The notes beneath the pieces were generated by a model that was given only the letters and a program-made list of their open reading frames with translations, made no database searches and was not told the DNA's origin. Made by a program: the position numbers and the translations under genes. This document shows positions 38,421-49,867 of a stretch of DNA of 60,000 nucleotides, piece by piece. Within the stretch, counting starts at the first letter, position 1; each line of letters begins with the position of its first letter. Source of the DNA: Hydractinia symbiolongicarpus (Eukaryota; Cnidaria; Hydrozoa; Anthoathecata; Hydractiniidae); contig NC_079877.1 of NCBI RefSeq assembly GCF_029227915.1, positions 23,773,851-23,833,850 on the forward strand, read 5' to 3'.

Positions 38421-39994
38421 AAATTCAACTCGAAGCTTGACACTATCAAACGAAAGAAGTTTGGAATAAAATTAAGTATCACAAAGTCGTATTGATTTTA
38501 ATAGTTTTTTAAAAAAACTTCCGAGAAATGAAAAAAAATCCGAGTGAAGGTTTATTGTAATAAAAACAGGTAATTGAAGAAAAGTATATGGAATAACGAA
38601 TTTTCGAGTTATAAAAGTCTTTGAAATATCCGCGGAATTTCGCCCGTCGCAGCAAAGCCAATAAAAATAAATCGCATTTGTTATTCGCAGGTTAAAGATT
38701 TTGTGCGTGGTTAGCACGATCCGTTTTTGGTCGACAGACATAATACGGCTATTATTACAGAGAAGAACCGAGGACATAACAAGTTTAAATTATTAAGTGT
38801 GTTGGTAACCAAGTTTTTTCTCTATGTTCTTTATGTTATGTACATGAATTTTCTGTATTAAGGCAAGCGTGTACTTCCTCTCTTGTTATTATATCTCTGC
38901 ATAAATAACGAAACAACACGGAACAAAAACATGCGCAATCAAAAAATGACCTTGATCGAAATCATTGAACCGCAATGTGTTAGTGGATACACTCGAGTGA
39001 ATATTGTTACTTTGTTTTACTTCCTGTATTACCCAAAAGCATTGTTTTTCAAAGAAACTGTTCAGTGGTAAAAGTTCTTTTAGCAGTAACATTTTCTTGG
39101 GGATATTTAAAGGTAAAAGTTTACTATTTATACATGATCTTAAGTGATCCTTTTTAGTAATAAAAGGACCAATTTTAGGACATCTAAAAAAATTATGAAA
39201 ATATATTTACAGATATTTGTGATTTCTCTTTTTCTAACTAAAAGTTTTTAAAAACTTTGTTCAGAATGTTTTATACTTGGTACTGCGTTTCGAGAACACT
39301 CGTCCGAAAGCTGTATCAAGATACAGAACACCTAATGTAAATGGTCTTCTGTCTTTCATTCGAGCCCCAGTGACTTCCGTATTAGGTAGCACGCTCTTCA
39401 GATCCCAAACTGTTAGTCTTTTAGAACAAAGAAAATTGTATTTTCCTGAAACATCTAAACACGTAAGAGGGCGATGTCCCTGACTGGTTCATGCAAGCAC
39501 CGACGTTCTTAATAAAACTATTTGCACTGCTTTTCACTTTCGGTATAATTCGCTATCGTATTTTTGAAATATGCGGTGGATGAAACGCCTTTTACTACGT
39601 AATGTTTAATAATGTCGTCCACAGTGCAGCCTCTCTCTTTCTCCTATCCCAAATTTCAACTTTGTTTTAATAATTGTCACAATGCTAGATAGATATAATA
39701 ATTCTTTAGCAGGTGGTAAAGGTCGTTTTTTATTTAGACCAAAATTGTTGAGCAACTGTTGTACAGCTGGTGCACAACAATTTCTGTTGCAACTTTAATG
39801 GAAACACAACAAAGCAATGAATGTTGTGAAGCTTCTTCTATCCCTACTACAGATGCACAACAAGTGTTGCACATCAGTTACGCGTTTTAATGGAAACTCA
39901 CCTTAAATACCCTTTTTAGGAAATTAAAGGCAGAAAAAATTATCATTTCTGGATACTATTTTTTTCTTTTAGATATTGGGTCAGCATACTCGGG
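38421..39994. other. Spacer upstream of the secreted-protein gene
   Basis: No gene supported. Around 39,740-39,905 is a partial palindromic repeat with the phrase taatggaaac twice (39,797 and 39,887) and ttgttgcac-type motifs, probably a small non-autonomous element. The 39,277-39,483 frame is unsupported. Confidence 0.35.
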
Positions 39995-40996
39995 ATGGAA
40001 AATAACAACGCATGTTGCTTTTTGTTTATATTGATGGCAGTTCAGGTGAGTCAGCTAAACAATTTATAAAGTTGTGTAATCAATTATGACACGGTGTAAA
40101 AGTGAGGTTTCTAATATGTGCGATACAAACTAAAAATCTTTTTCGTTTCTTGTAAATAAGATTCAAATTGAAAGTTGTTTTTGTGGTCAAGTGTAGATAT
40201 GAGTTAAATTTTGACGCTTTAAATGATATGCGTATGATACGATGTATTAGTGTTTAGTTTTTGTATCCGATTCCAAAATTGTAATAAAGTCGCTACTTTA
40301 AAGAAATGGTAAACTTTTCAGGTTTGCTGCATCGACTGGGAAGATGTTGGATTTAAATTTGTGGTGCATAAAGATTTCTTGGAAGGAACAATCGTCAACG
40401 CCTATACAAATAAAACGAACTCGTTTGTTATATACTTTTTCGATAAAAACAGAAAAAGAATGGACATTGACAAGAACATACTTGATCCCTTTTCGATTGC
40501 CTACCAAAATTGCGAACTTGATCCAAAATCACCTTGCAACGACGAAAGTGGCGATTCTTTTACCCGCCATATATATCTGATCAAAATAAAGGTTTCTAAA
40601 AAGATAAAAGGGGGTTTCGAAATTGATTCTTTTACCTTGAAAACAGAGCCCCCAACTGACGACAAAGTAGGGAAGACTAAAGTGAAAGTCTTCTTTACTG
40701 ATTACGATCCTGCTACAGATGCAGCTGGAAAGAATGATGAAATTGACGAAAGTGGTGACGATGAAGATCAGGAGGAGAGATCAAGTCTATCAGGGGGTTC
40801 AAAAACATATACAGGTACTACATCTATGGCGTCAGAAGGCTATGAAGAATGTCATACCTACCCCTGCGTTTGCAAATGTTGTCCAAAGCCACCATGTAAG
40901 AAGAAAACAGTCGTCCCAACAATCAGAAAAATAGTAAATGCTGTTTTCTATCCTGAGTGGATGATACGAACCTCCACTGTATCGATTGGACCATAA
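39995..40996 (+). CDS. Small secreted protein with C-terminal cysteine cluster, two exons
   Basis: Exon 1, 39,995-40,045, encodes MENNNACCFLFILMAVQ and ends at CAG|gtgagt. Exon 2, 40,322-40,996, follows acttttcag in phase 0. Total 241 residues. The N-terminus is a signal peptide, probably cleaved near VCCID. A folded-looking segment of about 110 residues follows (VGFKFVVHKDFL, NSFVIYFFDKN). Then come an acidic linker (EIDESGDDEDQEER), a cluster CHTYPCVCKCCPKPPCKKK and a short hydrophobic tail ending STVSIGP. Poly(A) signal AATAAA at 41,092. No family recognised. It could be a lineage-restricted secreted or extracellular-matrix protein. Confidence 0.65.
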
Positions 40997-41091
40997 AAAC
41001 CTTGCGTTTTTGCTTTCACAAATTAACGTTGTGAAAATCAACGTTTTTACAGGATGAATATGTATTTTAGTATAGTTATTAATGTGATTGA

Positions 41092-41097
41092 AATAAA
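41092..41097 (+). promoter_or_regulatory. Poly(A) signal of the secreted-protein gene
   Basis: AATAAA about 95 nt after the stop at 40,994-40,996. Confidence 0.6.
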
Positions 41098-42002
41098 GTC
41101 ACCGGTAAGAATATATTAGCAAACACAAAAATTAATGTATCAGCAAAATAAAGGGCTGTTTACAAGAAAGGCGGTACAGAACTTTGGTGGTATCACGGCC
41201 TTATCAATAATTGTGCGAAAAATCACTTTGTGTTTATATATAAAAAGATTTTCTGGAACAATTTCGACCCGCCCAGGCTAAGCGAGATTTTGCCTAGTCG
41301 AAGTTTTTTTCCCAAGATAAACGAGGTAATTTTTTAATTCAATTAAAAAAACATCTACCTTTTTTTTTTTTTTCAAAAACAGGCCCAACAAAATCACGCC
41401 AGTAATCACCCTGTAACGTTTTCAATGCGAACAGCCTTAAAGTGGTGATGTGACGGAAGATTGTTCACTACTCATTTCAGAAACTGTGATTTCAAACTTC
41501 AATATAAAATCTATAACCAAATATACACTCCATTGTTTGGTTGGGCAATTCCCGTTGCCTATTGGACTGCAGTGAATTTCCTTATATCCTTAACATACTT
41601 ATGCTCCTTAAAATTGTTTCCCTCATAAATCCTCTGTTTTCCCTGCAACTAAAGCAACTTTTGTGAAATGTGTCATCTTTTTTATCCTTAGACCAAAAAG
41701 ATACCAAATTAAGAGTAATTGGTTTGAATCACTATAAAAAAATTTACAGGGATGATGGATAAAAACCTTCTTTAATTGAAACTTTTGTTACCCGGTGCAA
41801 CAATTCGTACACGGAGGTGCCAGTCCTTAAAATACAAACTTAGTAAAATCGCTAAATAATTTCGAATTCAAGGACCAGTAATTATTTAAATGTAAAAATT
41901 TAAATAAAAAAATTATTTAATATATGAAAATTAGTAATATTAACTAAAAATTATAAAAGAACTAAAAATTGATAAAAGAAAAGCTAAGGACTAAAACACA
42001 GA
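41098..42002. other. Spacer between convergent genes
   Basis: AT-rich DNA between the 3' ends of the secreted-protein gene and the three-exon membrane-protein gene. No gene or repeat recognised. Confidence 0.5.
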
Positions 42003-43903
42003 CTATGCTGAAGTTTTAGGTTTCACGCAGCATGCTAATCTTCGCAGAAACTTAAATCTTCGTCGACGACCTGACGTTGATCTAATTCGTGTACCAACAT
42101 CGAAAAGAGCCGCTATGTCTATAATAATATCAGTAACATCAATACTGGTCGGAACTTTAACGTCGGATTTCTGGTACGTCTTTTTGCCTTTGATGGTAAA
42201 AAAGCTGCGTAGGAGATCTGTTTTAACAGCAGCAAATACTGAGTCTGGAATGGATTCGTTGGAATTTTGCCGAGATGGCACAAAAACATGATGGTGGATG
42301 GAAACGCTGTTATTTTCCAGCTCTGACAGTTGAAGAGACGATACTGTTTTATCGAATCCAACTTGTTTCGATACAAGCAGTTCAGAAACTTCTTCGTGCG
42401 CCTCTCTGATTTTTATGAGTTGTGAATCATCAACACCAAAAACTATTGTTTCTAATAACAGAAGAATATATTTTTTAAAATGATTTTATTATTATGCCAC
42501 GGAAGAGTTTGCCAACCAATAAGATATCACAGTTCCGTTCTGCAGGCCATTCCGTTTTACCGGAAGGCTGAATTAACAACGATATTTTTTATTAATAATT
42601 TTTCTTTGTTGGTGAGTATGGTAGTTTTACCCACATCTGGTCTAGATGAAATGCAGGCTAGAGATTTTTGTGTCCTTCCATCACAAAAAGAAGCGAAAAT
42701 TTGTATCCTCTTTACTTCTTCGTAGCAATTAGGGAACATTGAAAATTGGGAAAAATCGGTTTGTAGTGCAAAATCCCTAAAGAAACTTTGTTTTTTAGAA
42801 GTTGAATAAATAAATTTTCATTATAATACGTTTTGCACACCGTTTTAAAAACAAACATCTCTTCTGACCTGATTATACTTATCTTATCTTAGGAAAAATC
42901 CGAAAGAATCGCAGTACTTTCTGCTATTTTGGCTAGTCATCATATTTGTTCCTCTCAGAATTTCATTGGTAATAAAATTACCAATTCCAACCTTAAAAAC
43001 AAGATCCTCTCCCTTTCTCCAAAACAGGGTTAATGTAGAAAGAACAGAATTTCTATGAAAAACAACTTTTCTGTAAAATTAAACTCGTAAATAAAAACAT
43101 TACTCAACTTGGTTGTCATACCCTAATGATATAACCTTTAAAAAATGTTTTGAGAAGTCTCATGATTTCCTTCCACGCTTTCATACGCGTAAAATTAAGA
43201 AAAAATAATACAATAACATATGAAGTTAAAATAAAGCTGACAATAAACAACCAATATTAATGATATAAATAGACACCCTTACCTTTCTTGCTCTGTTTTG
43301 GAACAAGTTTGTTTGACCTTTTCATACCACGTTTTACCACTTTGTGTCTTCTTTGATACTTGTCGCAAGATAACATGCCCATAGTACGCACGTAATACAA
43401 AAACAACACAATTGAAGCAAGACATGCTGCCAATCCTCCAATGGCAACACATGTGCCAATCGACAACTCTAAGTTTAACAAACAATTTTTGATCAGAAAA
43501 GTTTCATAGCACCTGTTATACTTTTGCGTTTTGCATTATATCTTACAGTCAGGAGGGTTCATTTTTAAAAATTATATCAGCGATTCTACAATTTTATGTC
43601 CTTGTACACCTTGTACGTTGTTACAACATCAAGGCTTCTTCCGATACGTTTTTTTGTAGTGAGGAAAGGGTCCAAGACCGCCGTGAGAAGGCACCATGGT
43701 TACCAAAATGCTTTTCCCAGCTCTCCCTGTCAGGTTTTCTTCAGTTCTTGCACAAAATGAACATTGGAGATTGAAAAAAATAACTGGGTAGGTTGGTCCA
43801 CTTTCCCTTCCTAAGAGGGAGACTGCGAATTGGGCGTTTAAGATTAGAAACTCAAATATTACTCACTTAAATATTGCTTACCTTTTAAATTCTCTGAAAG
43901 CAT
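42003..43903 (-). CDS. Small single-pass membrane protein with basic C-terminus, three exons
   Basis: Exon 1 43,882-43,903 (MLSENLK, donor gtaagc), exon 2 43,283-43,468 (acceptor aacttag, donor gtaagg), exon 3 42,003-42,451 (acceptor ttattag, stop TAG). All junctions are phase 1 and the frame stays open, giving 218 residues. Residues about 12-33 form a hydrophobic helix (GTCVAIGGLAACLASIVLFL), followed by a strongly basic stretch (QRRHKVVKRGMKRSNK), so the N-terminus is probably outside or luminal. The C-terminal part has an amphipathic region (IDVTDIIIDIAALFDVGTRI) and ends RRRRFKFLRRLACCVKPK, a possible membrane-binding or palmitoylated basic motif. No family recognised. Confidence 0.6.
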
Positions 43904-44919
43904 TGTTACAACACACTAAACGCAGCTAACAATTGCAATAGAAGTCTTTCGACTGAAGTTAAAATATATGACGTTAAAGTTTTAAGAGGACAGCCTATTT
44001 GACGTCATGGGGCATGACACAAATACATCCATACTCTCTTCCGTTTTGCAGTAGGGTCGCCTGATTTATTTTTGTTCGAATACTAATGACGTTTGTAACA
44101 ATCTCCGGTTAACTCGGTCACCGAAAAACTCGAACCTTTCATTTTCTCGAACTATTTTCTGGGGTCCCTTAAATTTTTGTTAATACTTTCTTAGAAAAAA
44201 CTCCAGTTAACTCGAACGTCGGAAAACTCGACCCATTTTTCTCCCCCCCCCCCCCCTGAGGTTTAGCCTGGATCTTTCCCAGCTTTAAAGAAGCTTTTCC
44301 ATTCCTAAAGTCTTTTGGCGCCTGATCCTTATTTTATTCCTAAAAAGTTTTTCCCAAGAAGAGTTGCAAAAGAAGAATTGATGTTGTCGAAGTTTATCAA
44401 TTTGGCGATTTTTGTTTGATTATAGATTTTCCAGAATCTGTTGTGGAGAACACTCAAGAGATTACACTGCATTTTAGTCTCATTAAAGTTATTAAACTGA
44501 GAAAAATTATTAACGAACCCTAGGTACGACGTTTCTATTATATATAAAACATTTTATACACGTCTTTTCATGGTGAATGTGTTCCGAAACTGTGTAGCGA
44601 TTCAAAACGCTTGCGTGCGATTTCTGATGAGTTTTTTACGGATCTCACCACAAAAGTGTTTTAAAAATTAAAAAAGAAGCTGAGCATTCCTATCATGGTT
44701 TAAAGTGTGTTTTAATTTAAACTCCAAATTAGGATTCCTCTCTTTCATATATTTTAAACGATTTATAAAATATAAATGGATACTACAGAACATACTACGG
44801 CATATCTGTTTGTTCATTCTCAACAGAAAATGCTTCATCCCGATCTGACAAATAATGACTTATATACATACACACCATCCCAATAAACTATCTGCATGCA
44901 TCACTAACATATTGCCGCA

Positions 44920-44990
44920 CGTAGTGTAGACGGTTAGTCCGCAGCTCTCAGCGCAAGGGATAGCGGATCAATTCCCGTTCACCACTAGGC
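44920..44990 (+). repeat. tRNA-like sequence, probable SINE head or tRNA pseudogene
   Basis: An A-box-like tagtgtagacgg followed about 35 nt later by a B-box-like ggatcaattcc (44,965-44,975). Outer TAGTG and CACTA can pair. The anticodon and D arms do not fold convincingly, so this is not called a functional tRNA. Confidence 0.4.
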
Positions 44991-45735
44991 AGTGTGTTAG
45001 TGATACAAGTAGTTCTTCTTTAATTTCACTACAGAACATTTTTGCAATTTTTTTTTCCTGAATTTCTTTTTTCTCTCTTACATCAAAATCGTTCAAAACT
45101 CATTCGGTATTTGTCGGCGCCTTTAAATTTTAAACCACAATATCAAATTTTAATTTTAATCCTTTTGTTCTATAATTCCGCGCATTTTTCTCCTTTTCAC
45201 AAAATACACGTCCTCTCTTATATTATGAGTTTTATTTAAACAACAGTTGACTATAGCTCGTTCTTTTCTGCATGTATATTAGCAATTGTCAACTCTTTCT
45301 TCAACATTTACCTTTTTTGATGTTTTGAAAAAGCACATGCTTTTGTATAGATTTTCTATAATTATGTTAAATGAACAAACTTTATTATGCATCCTTGTTC
45401 AACGTTTATGCAAGTTATTTAGACGAAACGTAGCTATGCACGTCACATAATAGAAACGAAGAATATATGACAAGTTTATAGCCATTAAATGTACCAAAAC
45501 AAGTTCTTGCATAAGAATTGTCAGCAGAGAGCGCAATTCAGCCCTCTTCCTTCAACACATATTCCTTCAGACTGATTACCTAATGTACTTTGACCAGGGG
45601 CAAAGTCTGGAGAATAGTCGTTACCTCATAGAATTTGTGCAATTTACCCACCAAAATGTTGATTCTTTCTGTACAACTATTTTTAGAATTAAAAACTTGC
45701 TCTATAATTATCATAAATTTGTGTCCTTGACATTT

Positions 45736-45891
45736 CTTCAAGCGAATCTCCACGGGACGATTTTTACGACGATCGTCATAAATATTCGAATTTGATTGGT
45801 CGTGATTTTCGTCATGACGAAAAATTAAATTGGTTTCTACTTTTCTTCACAAATTCGTCGCGAATATCGTCTAGTGGAGATTCGGCTTAAG
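45736..45891. mobile_element. 156-bp MITE-like inverted repeat
   Basis: Left end cttcaagcgaatctccac and right end (reverse complement) cttaagccgaatctccac, with homology continuing about 25 bp inward (gacgat, cgacga). No coding capacity and no clear target duplication. Confidence 0.65.
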
Positions 45892-46729
45892 AAAATATTA
45901 GTATGGAGAAAAATCTTGTGAGAAATCTGTGATCTAATATAATTTTGGCAAAGGTAAAGATTCAAATTGATAGTATCTAGTCATCGATCTATAAATGTGT
46001 TTTGGTTTTTCAACAATTCTGCATTTTACAATTTACTTCATACACCATCATTTGCTTGTGTCCATCTTTGCGTGGATTTTGTTGGAACGAACAACCTAAA
46101 AATAAACGTTCAATATTTGGTAGATCTCTATAATGTTTAACAAAATCGATGTCCACTTTGATTTCAGTTACGCGGGAAAGAAAATATCAATTAGACACAT
46201 ATCAAGAAGTAGGTTATCTTGCAAATCGACGATGAATGACAGACAAAAAAGTCGTTATTTCATTTTTTCTTGTATATATGGAAGTCTCCTTGTTTTGTCA
46301 AAATCGTGTATTTGGTTGAATATTCATCCTAAAGACTCTTTAAGAAACTTTTTTTAGCAAAACAACCTTAGAATTTAAAAAAAATTTTCTAGTTGACCGC
46401 TTGCTTAGTCTCTTATAAAAAACAATTCTCAAAAGATGAAAACATGTTGGGTGAATCGGTGTGACTGTTGTCCACATTAATCTTTCATTTAACAGGTCCT
46501 TACATAAGTTTGGTGTTACATAACAATGGCTAGAAGATTGTGCACATAGCCTGCGCACGTATCAAAGTTGCGTTGACCATATAATACTTTTGGTGAAATT
46601 TTTCAAACAAAAACTGGCGAACACCAGGATTTGTGATTTTGTGACCTTAGTTAGCTGAGCGTCAAAGTTCCACCTATATTTGTTAGGTAGGGTGCAAGAA
46701 ATAAGAAAGGTGCTGGTTAATAAATGAAT

Positions 46730-46735
46730 TTTATT
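46730..46735 (-). promoter_or_regulatory. Candidate poly(A) signal of the Mab-21-like gene
   Basis: AATAAA on the minus strand about 320 nt beyond the stop at 47,054. Confidence 0.4.
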
Positions 46736-47053
46736 TTATACACATGATTACATTTGATACTTTGTCACATTAAAACGAATAATATATAATTTGTTGAACA
46801 ACGCTACAAAAGGCAGTAAAAGAACGAAAACTGTTTTTTTAAAAGAGGAAAAGTCTTTGGTGTTCATTTTATGGACTTTTAAGCTAAATATACTTTATGT
46901 GGATATGCGTTTCATGAAATTTGTTTCTTAACTATCGTGAAGTGTCTGTTGTGTTATAATATTTAAGCTTATGGAAAAATAAAATAAAATAAAAAATATA
47001 TTTAAAAGGACAAAAAATTGGACCTTGTATATGTAGGTATGTCATATGTTTAA

Positions 47054-49867
47054 CTACTCCTTAATATCTGGTAGCTCATTTAAAATTGATGTATTTTCAT
47101 GTGTAGGAATGTGAGATTTTGGATTGTTTAAAACATCATTTATGTTCAACACCAAACGCTGGCTTTCGTCAGCTGAAAAACTATCAAAATAATTCGTTGA
47201 CGGGAAAAAGAAGTCTCGACATTGCTTCTTCGCCAAACATCTCTTTAAAGCTATCAAGAGATCAACGAAACGTTTAGCTAAGTTTTCTTTACTCCAGTCT
47301 TCATCTGATTGGTATTTGACGCGACACCAAAACAGAAGCATGATGAAATGAACTGGAAGCAGCAATCCTTCGCATCCTCGTTGTGACAGTGCGTCGCGGT
47401 TTACTACTTGCAATGCAAGTAATAAGGTGGTGGCATTGTTGTCACTATCTGAACTGTTTAGTAAAACTTTTCTTGTTTTAAGAAAGCTGACAGTCCAGGC
47501 GTGATTCTGTTCGCCGCTTTTCTTAGCTAACAGATGGACACCATGTCGAATCAATTCGCTTTTAGTTTGCAGATCAGGCCACCTTCGTTTTTTGCCTAAA
47601 TTAAGCACATTCGGAAAGTCCATGATGTCCAAAGCAACTTGGAGTCCAACATCATAGGTGACATTTTCTTCCGGGAAGAAGATATCAAACCGTACAGCAC
47701 CTTCTGAAACTTTGTTGAAGGAGATCTCAGCATCAAATGGAATTGATTTTCGCTTCCGATCTGAATCATGAGCAAACTCTGAACGGATTCTGGTATTTAC
47801 AATGTAGGCGAATACTATCATTAAGTTATTGGCGGATAGTATCCGAATGCCGTTTTCAGCATTTTGTGCGCTGAATAATTTAAGCTCTTTATCGTACTCT
47901 TTGTGGATGACATATGCACTTAAAGTTTTTCTTAGCGTGAAATCGACGTTGTACTTTTCAGGCTCAATTCCTTCAAGTGTCAGATACAGATCAATTGAGT
48001 ATGGCCCTTTCTTTTCAAATTCACCTTGAAAGGATAACGGCTTGATTTCAAAAGGAAAATGACGTTTTGGTATTGATTGAAGCATGGTGTTCACAATGGT
48101 TGTGACTTTATGTAAATGTTGATAAAAGTATACTCTCATATTCTGTCCTTCATTCCATCCGATATGTAAAATATTTTTTGACATTTCTTCCAAGTCCTCT
48201 AATAAACAGTTGGAATCTCTATAGCAATCTGGATTTCGCAGAACGTTCATATCTGGTGTTGATGGCTGTGAGCGTGTCATCCAATCCAACGAACCCTTGA
48301 ATAATATATCGGAATTTTGACTTTCGACTTTCAACCTTCGGTCTAAACTCCGTAAACTTTTAAGTGCGTCTTTGTCGTCCGTAGGTTTAACATCAATTAT
48401 TGGTTTTCCATTCCTAAAGACAAGACCACTTAAGTTTTTTCCGTTAGTGCCTTCCTGTTTTGGATTAATGTTTAAACCATAATCATAAATCTGATGTGTT
48501 GACTCGCTACTAGATACAATCTTGCCACTCCACCCCTTTGCGAGCATAACTGTTGTTGTGTTTCGGTCTTTTGATGAGGAGAAAGATGAGCCTGACGCCA
48601 GGGAAAGTTTTGAAGCGCTGCGATTACTTGATAATGTTGAACGAGACCGGGAAGATGGATATCTGTTGATGGAAGTATTAGAACCACTAACGGATATATA
48701 GCTGCCGTTGTGATCAGCAAATGTGTTTTGTGAAGCATAGCTGGGAGTCCGCTTACTACTTCTAGCGCTGCTCAACTGTGATCTAGATCTACGAACATTG
48801 GCAGACATCTTGGTGAAGTTTAAATTGTTCATATTTGTTTCATGCTGACTGTGAATGTTCCCAGTAGAAGGGCTAAAAAGATGTTCTGCTTTTGGTACAT
48901 CTGTAACTACCTTCTCTTCGTCTTTCAGCATAGCAAGCCTTTGCGTTGAGGCCATGAGTTCATTGTGTGTCATTGTTTCAACGCCCAGCTCATTTGAAAT
49001 GTCACTTGCGGATTTTTTACCAAAAGTAACGTTAGGGTTGCTGCGACTGCTATTGGAACGCACCACACTTTCACCATTTCCGGCATCACCCTGTTTCTTC
49101 TTTGAGCTTTTCCGTTTAAGTTCTTTCTTCGATAAAGTGGACCGTCTGCTATTGTGTCCTGCTTTAACAACATTTGCATCGTTTTGTAATTCATCTTCAG
49201 CACGACCTTCGTTCCTGAATTTCTCTTGCAATGGTTCAATAAAGTCATAAGGATTCTCAAATTCTGTATTTTCAATTTGCTCACTTTCCGCTCGAGGTGT
49301 CCTTGCAAAATACTCCAACGTTTGTGTACTTGGGCCAGGTATATAGTTCTCTGGTGTCCCTGTATGTACCCACCCATTGCTATCTCTGCGCTTGTCTGAA
49401 TATTTTCTTTTAAACTCTTTCAGAATCTGATCATCCGAGTTGTTCTTTACTTGCACTTCGTTAGTGTAACCATTGGTGGCTTCTTGTACAAAAACTTTTT
49501 CATTTGGACTCTTTATGTGTTCATTTTGTCTATAGTATTGAAAATTATTTTCAGTATGCTCTTTTTCAACGCTTTGAGCCGGCGGAAATCCAGGATTATC
49601 ATTAAACAGCGGATTTTGTTTTAAGCTTGTAACCTTTGGAAGATCTTTTCTAAAGAAATTAAAATTTGGTTCCAAGCTTTTAATGTTTGATTCGTCGCCG
49701 TCATTCTTCTTCCACCTTTGCAACTTTGACGAAAAATTGTCGACATTTTCTTCAACATCCATGTCTGCATTCCGTTCTACATATTTAATCTTCTCTCGTA
49801 AAGTTTGATCTCTCTTACGAAAATCAAATTCATCGTATATCGACATTGTGTTTTCAATTGAAGACAT
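47054..49867 (-). CDS. Mab-21/cGAS-like (nucleotidyltransferase fold) protein with long disordered N-terminus, intronless
   Basis: Single open frame of 937 residues. Residues 1-530 are low-complexity: acidic/Asn-rich start, a basic patch (KKELKRKSSKKKQ, about 245-260) and Ser/Arg-rich runs (SSRSRSTLSSNRSASKLSLA). Residues about 560-925 read as a Mab-21 domain. SIDLYLTLEG (about 623) is the catalytic-strand region. VTYDVGLQVALDI (about 737) holds the third acidic position. HAWTVSFLKTRKVLLN (about 792) matches the W-x-x-SF-x-x-x-E/R motif, and LAKRFVDLLIALKRCL matches the C-terminal helices. The family ranges from cGAS-like nucleotide-second-messenger enzymes to non-catalytic Mab-21 proteins. 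Here the glycine-serine motif is replaced by FQGEFEKKG and the first acidic residue by Ser, so catalysis is doubtful. The start is the first ATG. An upstream exon cannot be excluded. Family call is by eye. Confidence 0.65.
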   Translation of the reverse strand: MSSIENTMSIYDEFDFRKRDQTLREKIKYVERNADMDVEENVDNFSSKLQRWKKNDGDESNIKSLEPNFNFFRKDLPKVTSLKQNPLFNDNPGFPPAQSVEKEHTENNFQYYRQNEHIKSPNEKVFVQEATNGYTNEVQVKNNSDDQILKEFKRKYSDKRRDSNGWVHTGTPENYIPGPSTQTLEYFARTPRAESEQIENTEFENPYDFIEPLQEKFRNEGRAEDELQNDANVVKAGHNSRRSTLSKKELKRKSSKKKQGDAGNGESVVRSNSSRSNPNVTFGKKSASDISNELGVETMTHNELMASTQRLAMLKDEEKVVTDVPKAEHLFSPSTGNIHSQHETNMNNLNFTKMSANVRRSRSQLSSARSSKRTPSYASQNTFADHNGSYISVSGSNTSINRYPSSRSRSTLSSNRSASKLSLASGSSFSSSKDRNTTTVMLAKGWSGKIVSSSESTHQIYDYGLNINPKQEGTNGKNLSGLVFRNGKPIIDVKPTDDKDALKSLRSLDRRLKVESQNSDILFKGSLDWMTRSQPSTPDMNVLRNPDCYRDSNCLLEDLEEMSKNILHIGWNEGQNMRVYFYQHLHKVTTIVNTMLQSIPKRHFPFEIKPLSFQGEFEKKGPYSIDLYLTLEGIEPEKYNVDFTLRKTLSAYVIHKEYDKELKLFSAQNAENGIRILSANNLMIVFAYIVNTRIRSEFAHDSDRKRKSIPFDAEISFNKVSEGAVRFDIFFPEENVTYDVGLQVALDIMDFPNVLNLGKKRRWPDLQTKSELIRHGVHLLAKKSGEQNHAWTVSFLKTRKVLLNSSDSDNNATTLLLALQVVNRDALSQRGCEGLLLPVHFIMLLFWCRVKYQSDEDWSKENLAKRFVDLLIALKRCLAKKQCRDFFFPSTNYFDSFSADESQRLVLNINDVLNNPKSHIPTHENTSILNELPDIKE

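Larger units (their letters stand above)
43904..46720. other. Repeat-bearing spacer
   Basis: No gene supported. Holds poly(C) at about 44,242-44,257, old mariner-like phrases (ctccggttaactcg and ctccagttaactcgaacgtc near 44,102 and 44,201), a tRNA-like element and a small MITE listed separately. Frames such as 45,042-45,239 and 46,133-46,357 are unsupported. Confidence 0.4.

Noticed and set aside
44920-44990. Functional tRNA gene
   Set aside because: A/B-box-like phrases exist but the cloverleaf does not close. More likely SINE or pseudogene.
48855-49377. 131- and 135-residue frames within 48.8-49.4 kb
   Set aside because: Shadows in other frames of the 937-residue Mab-21-like protein.
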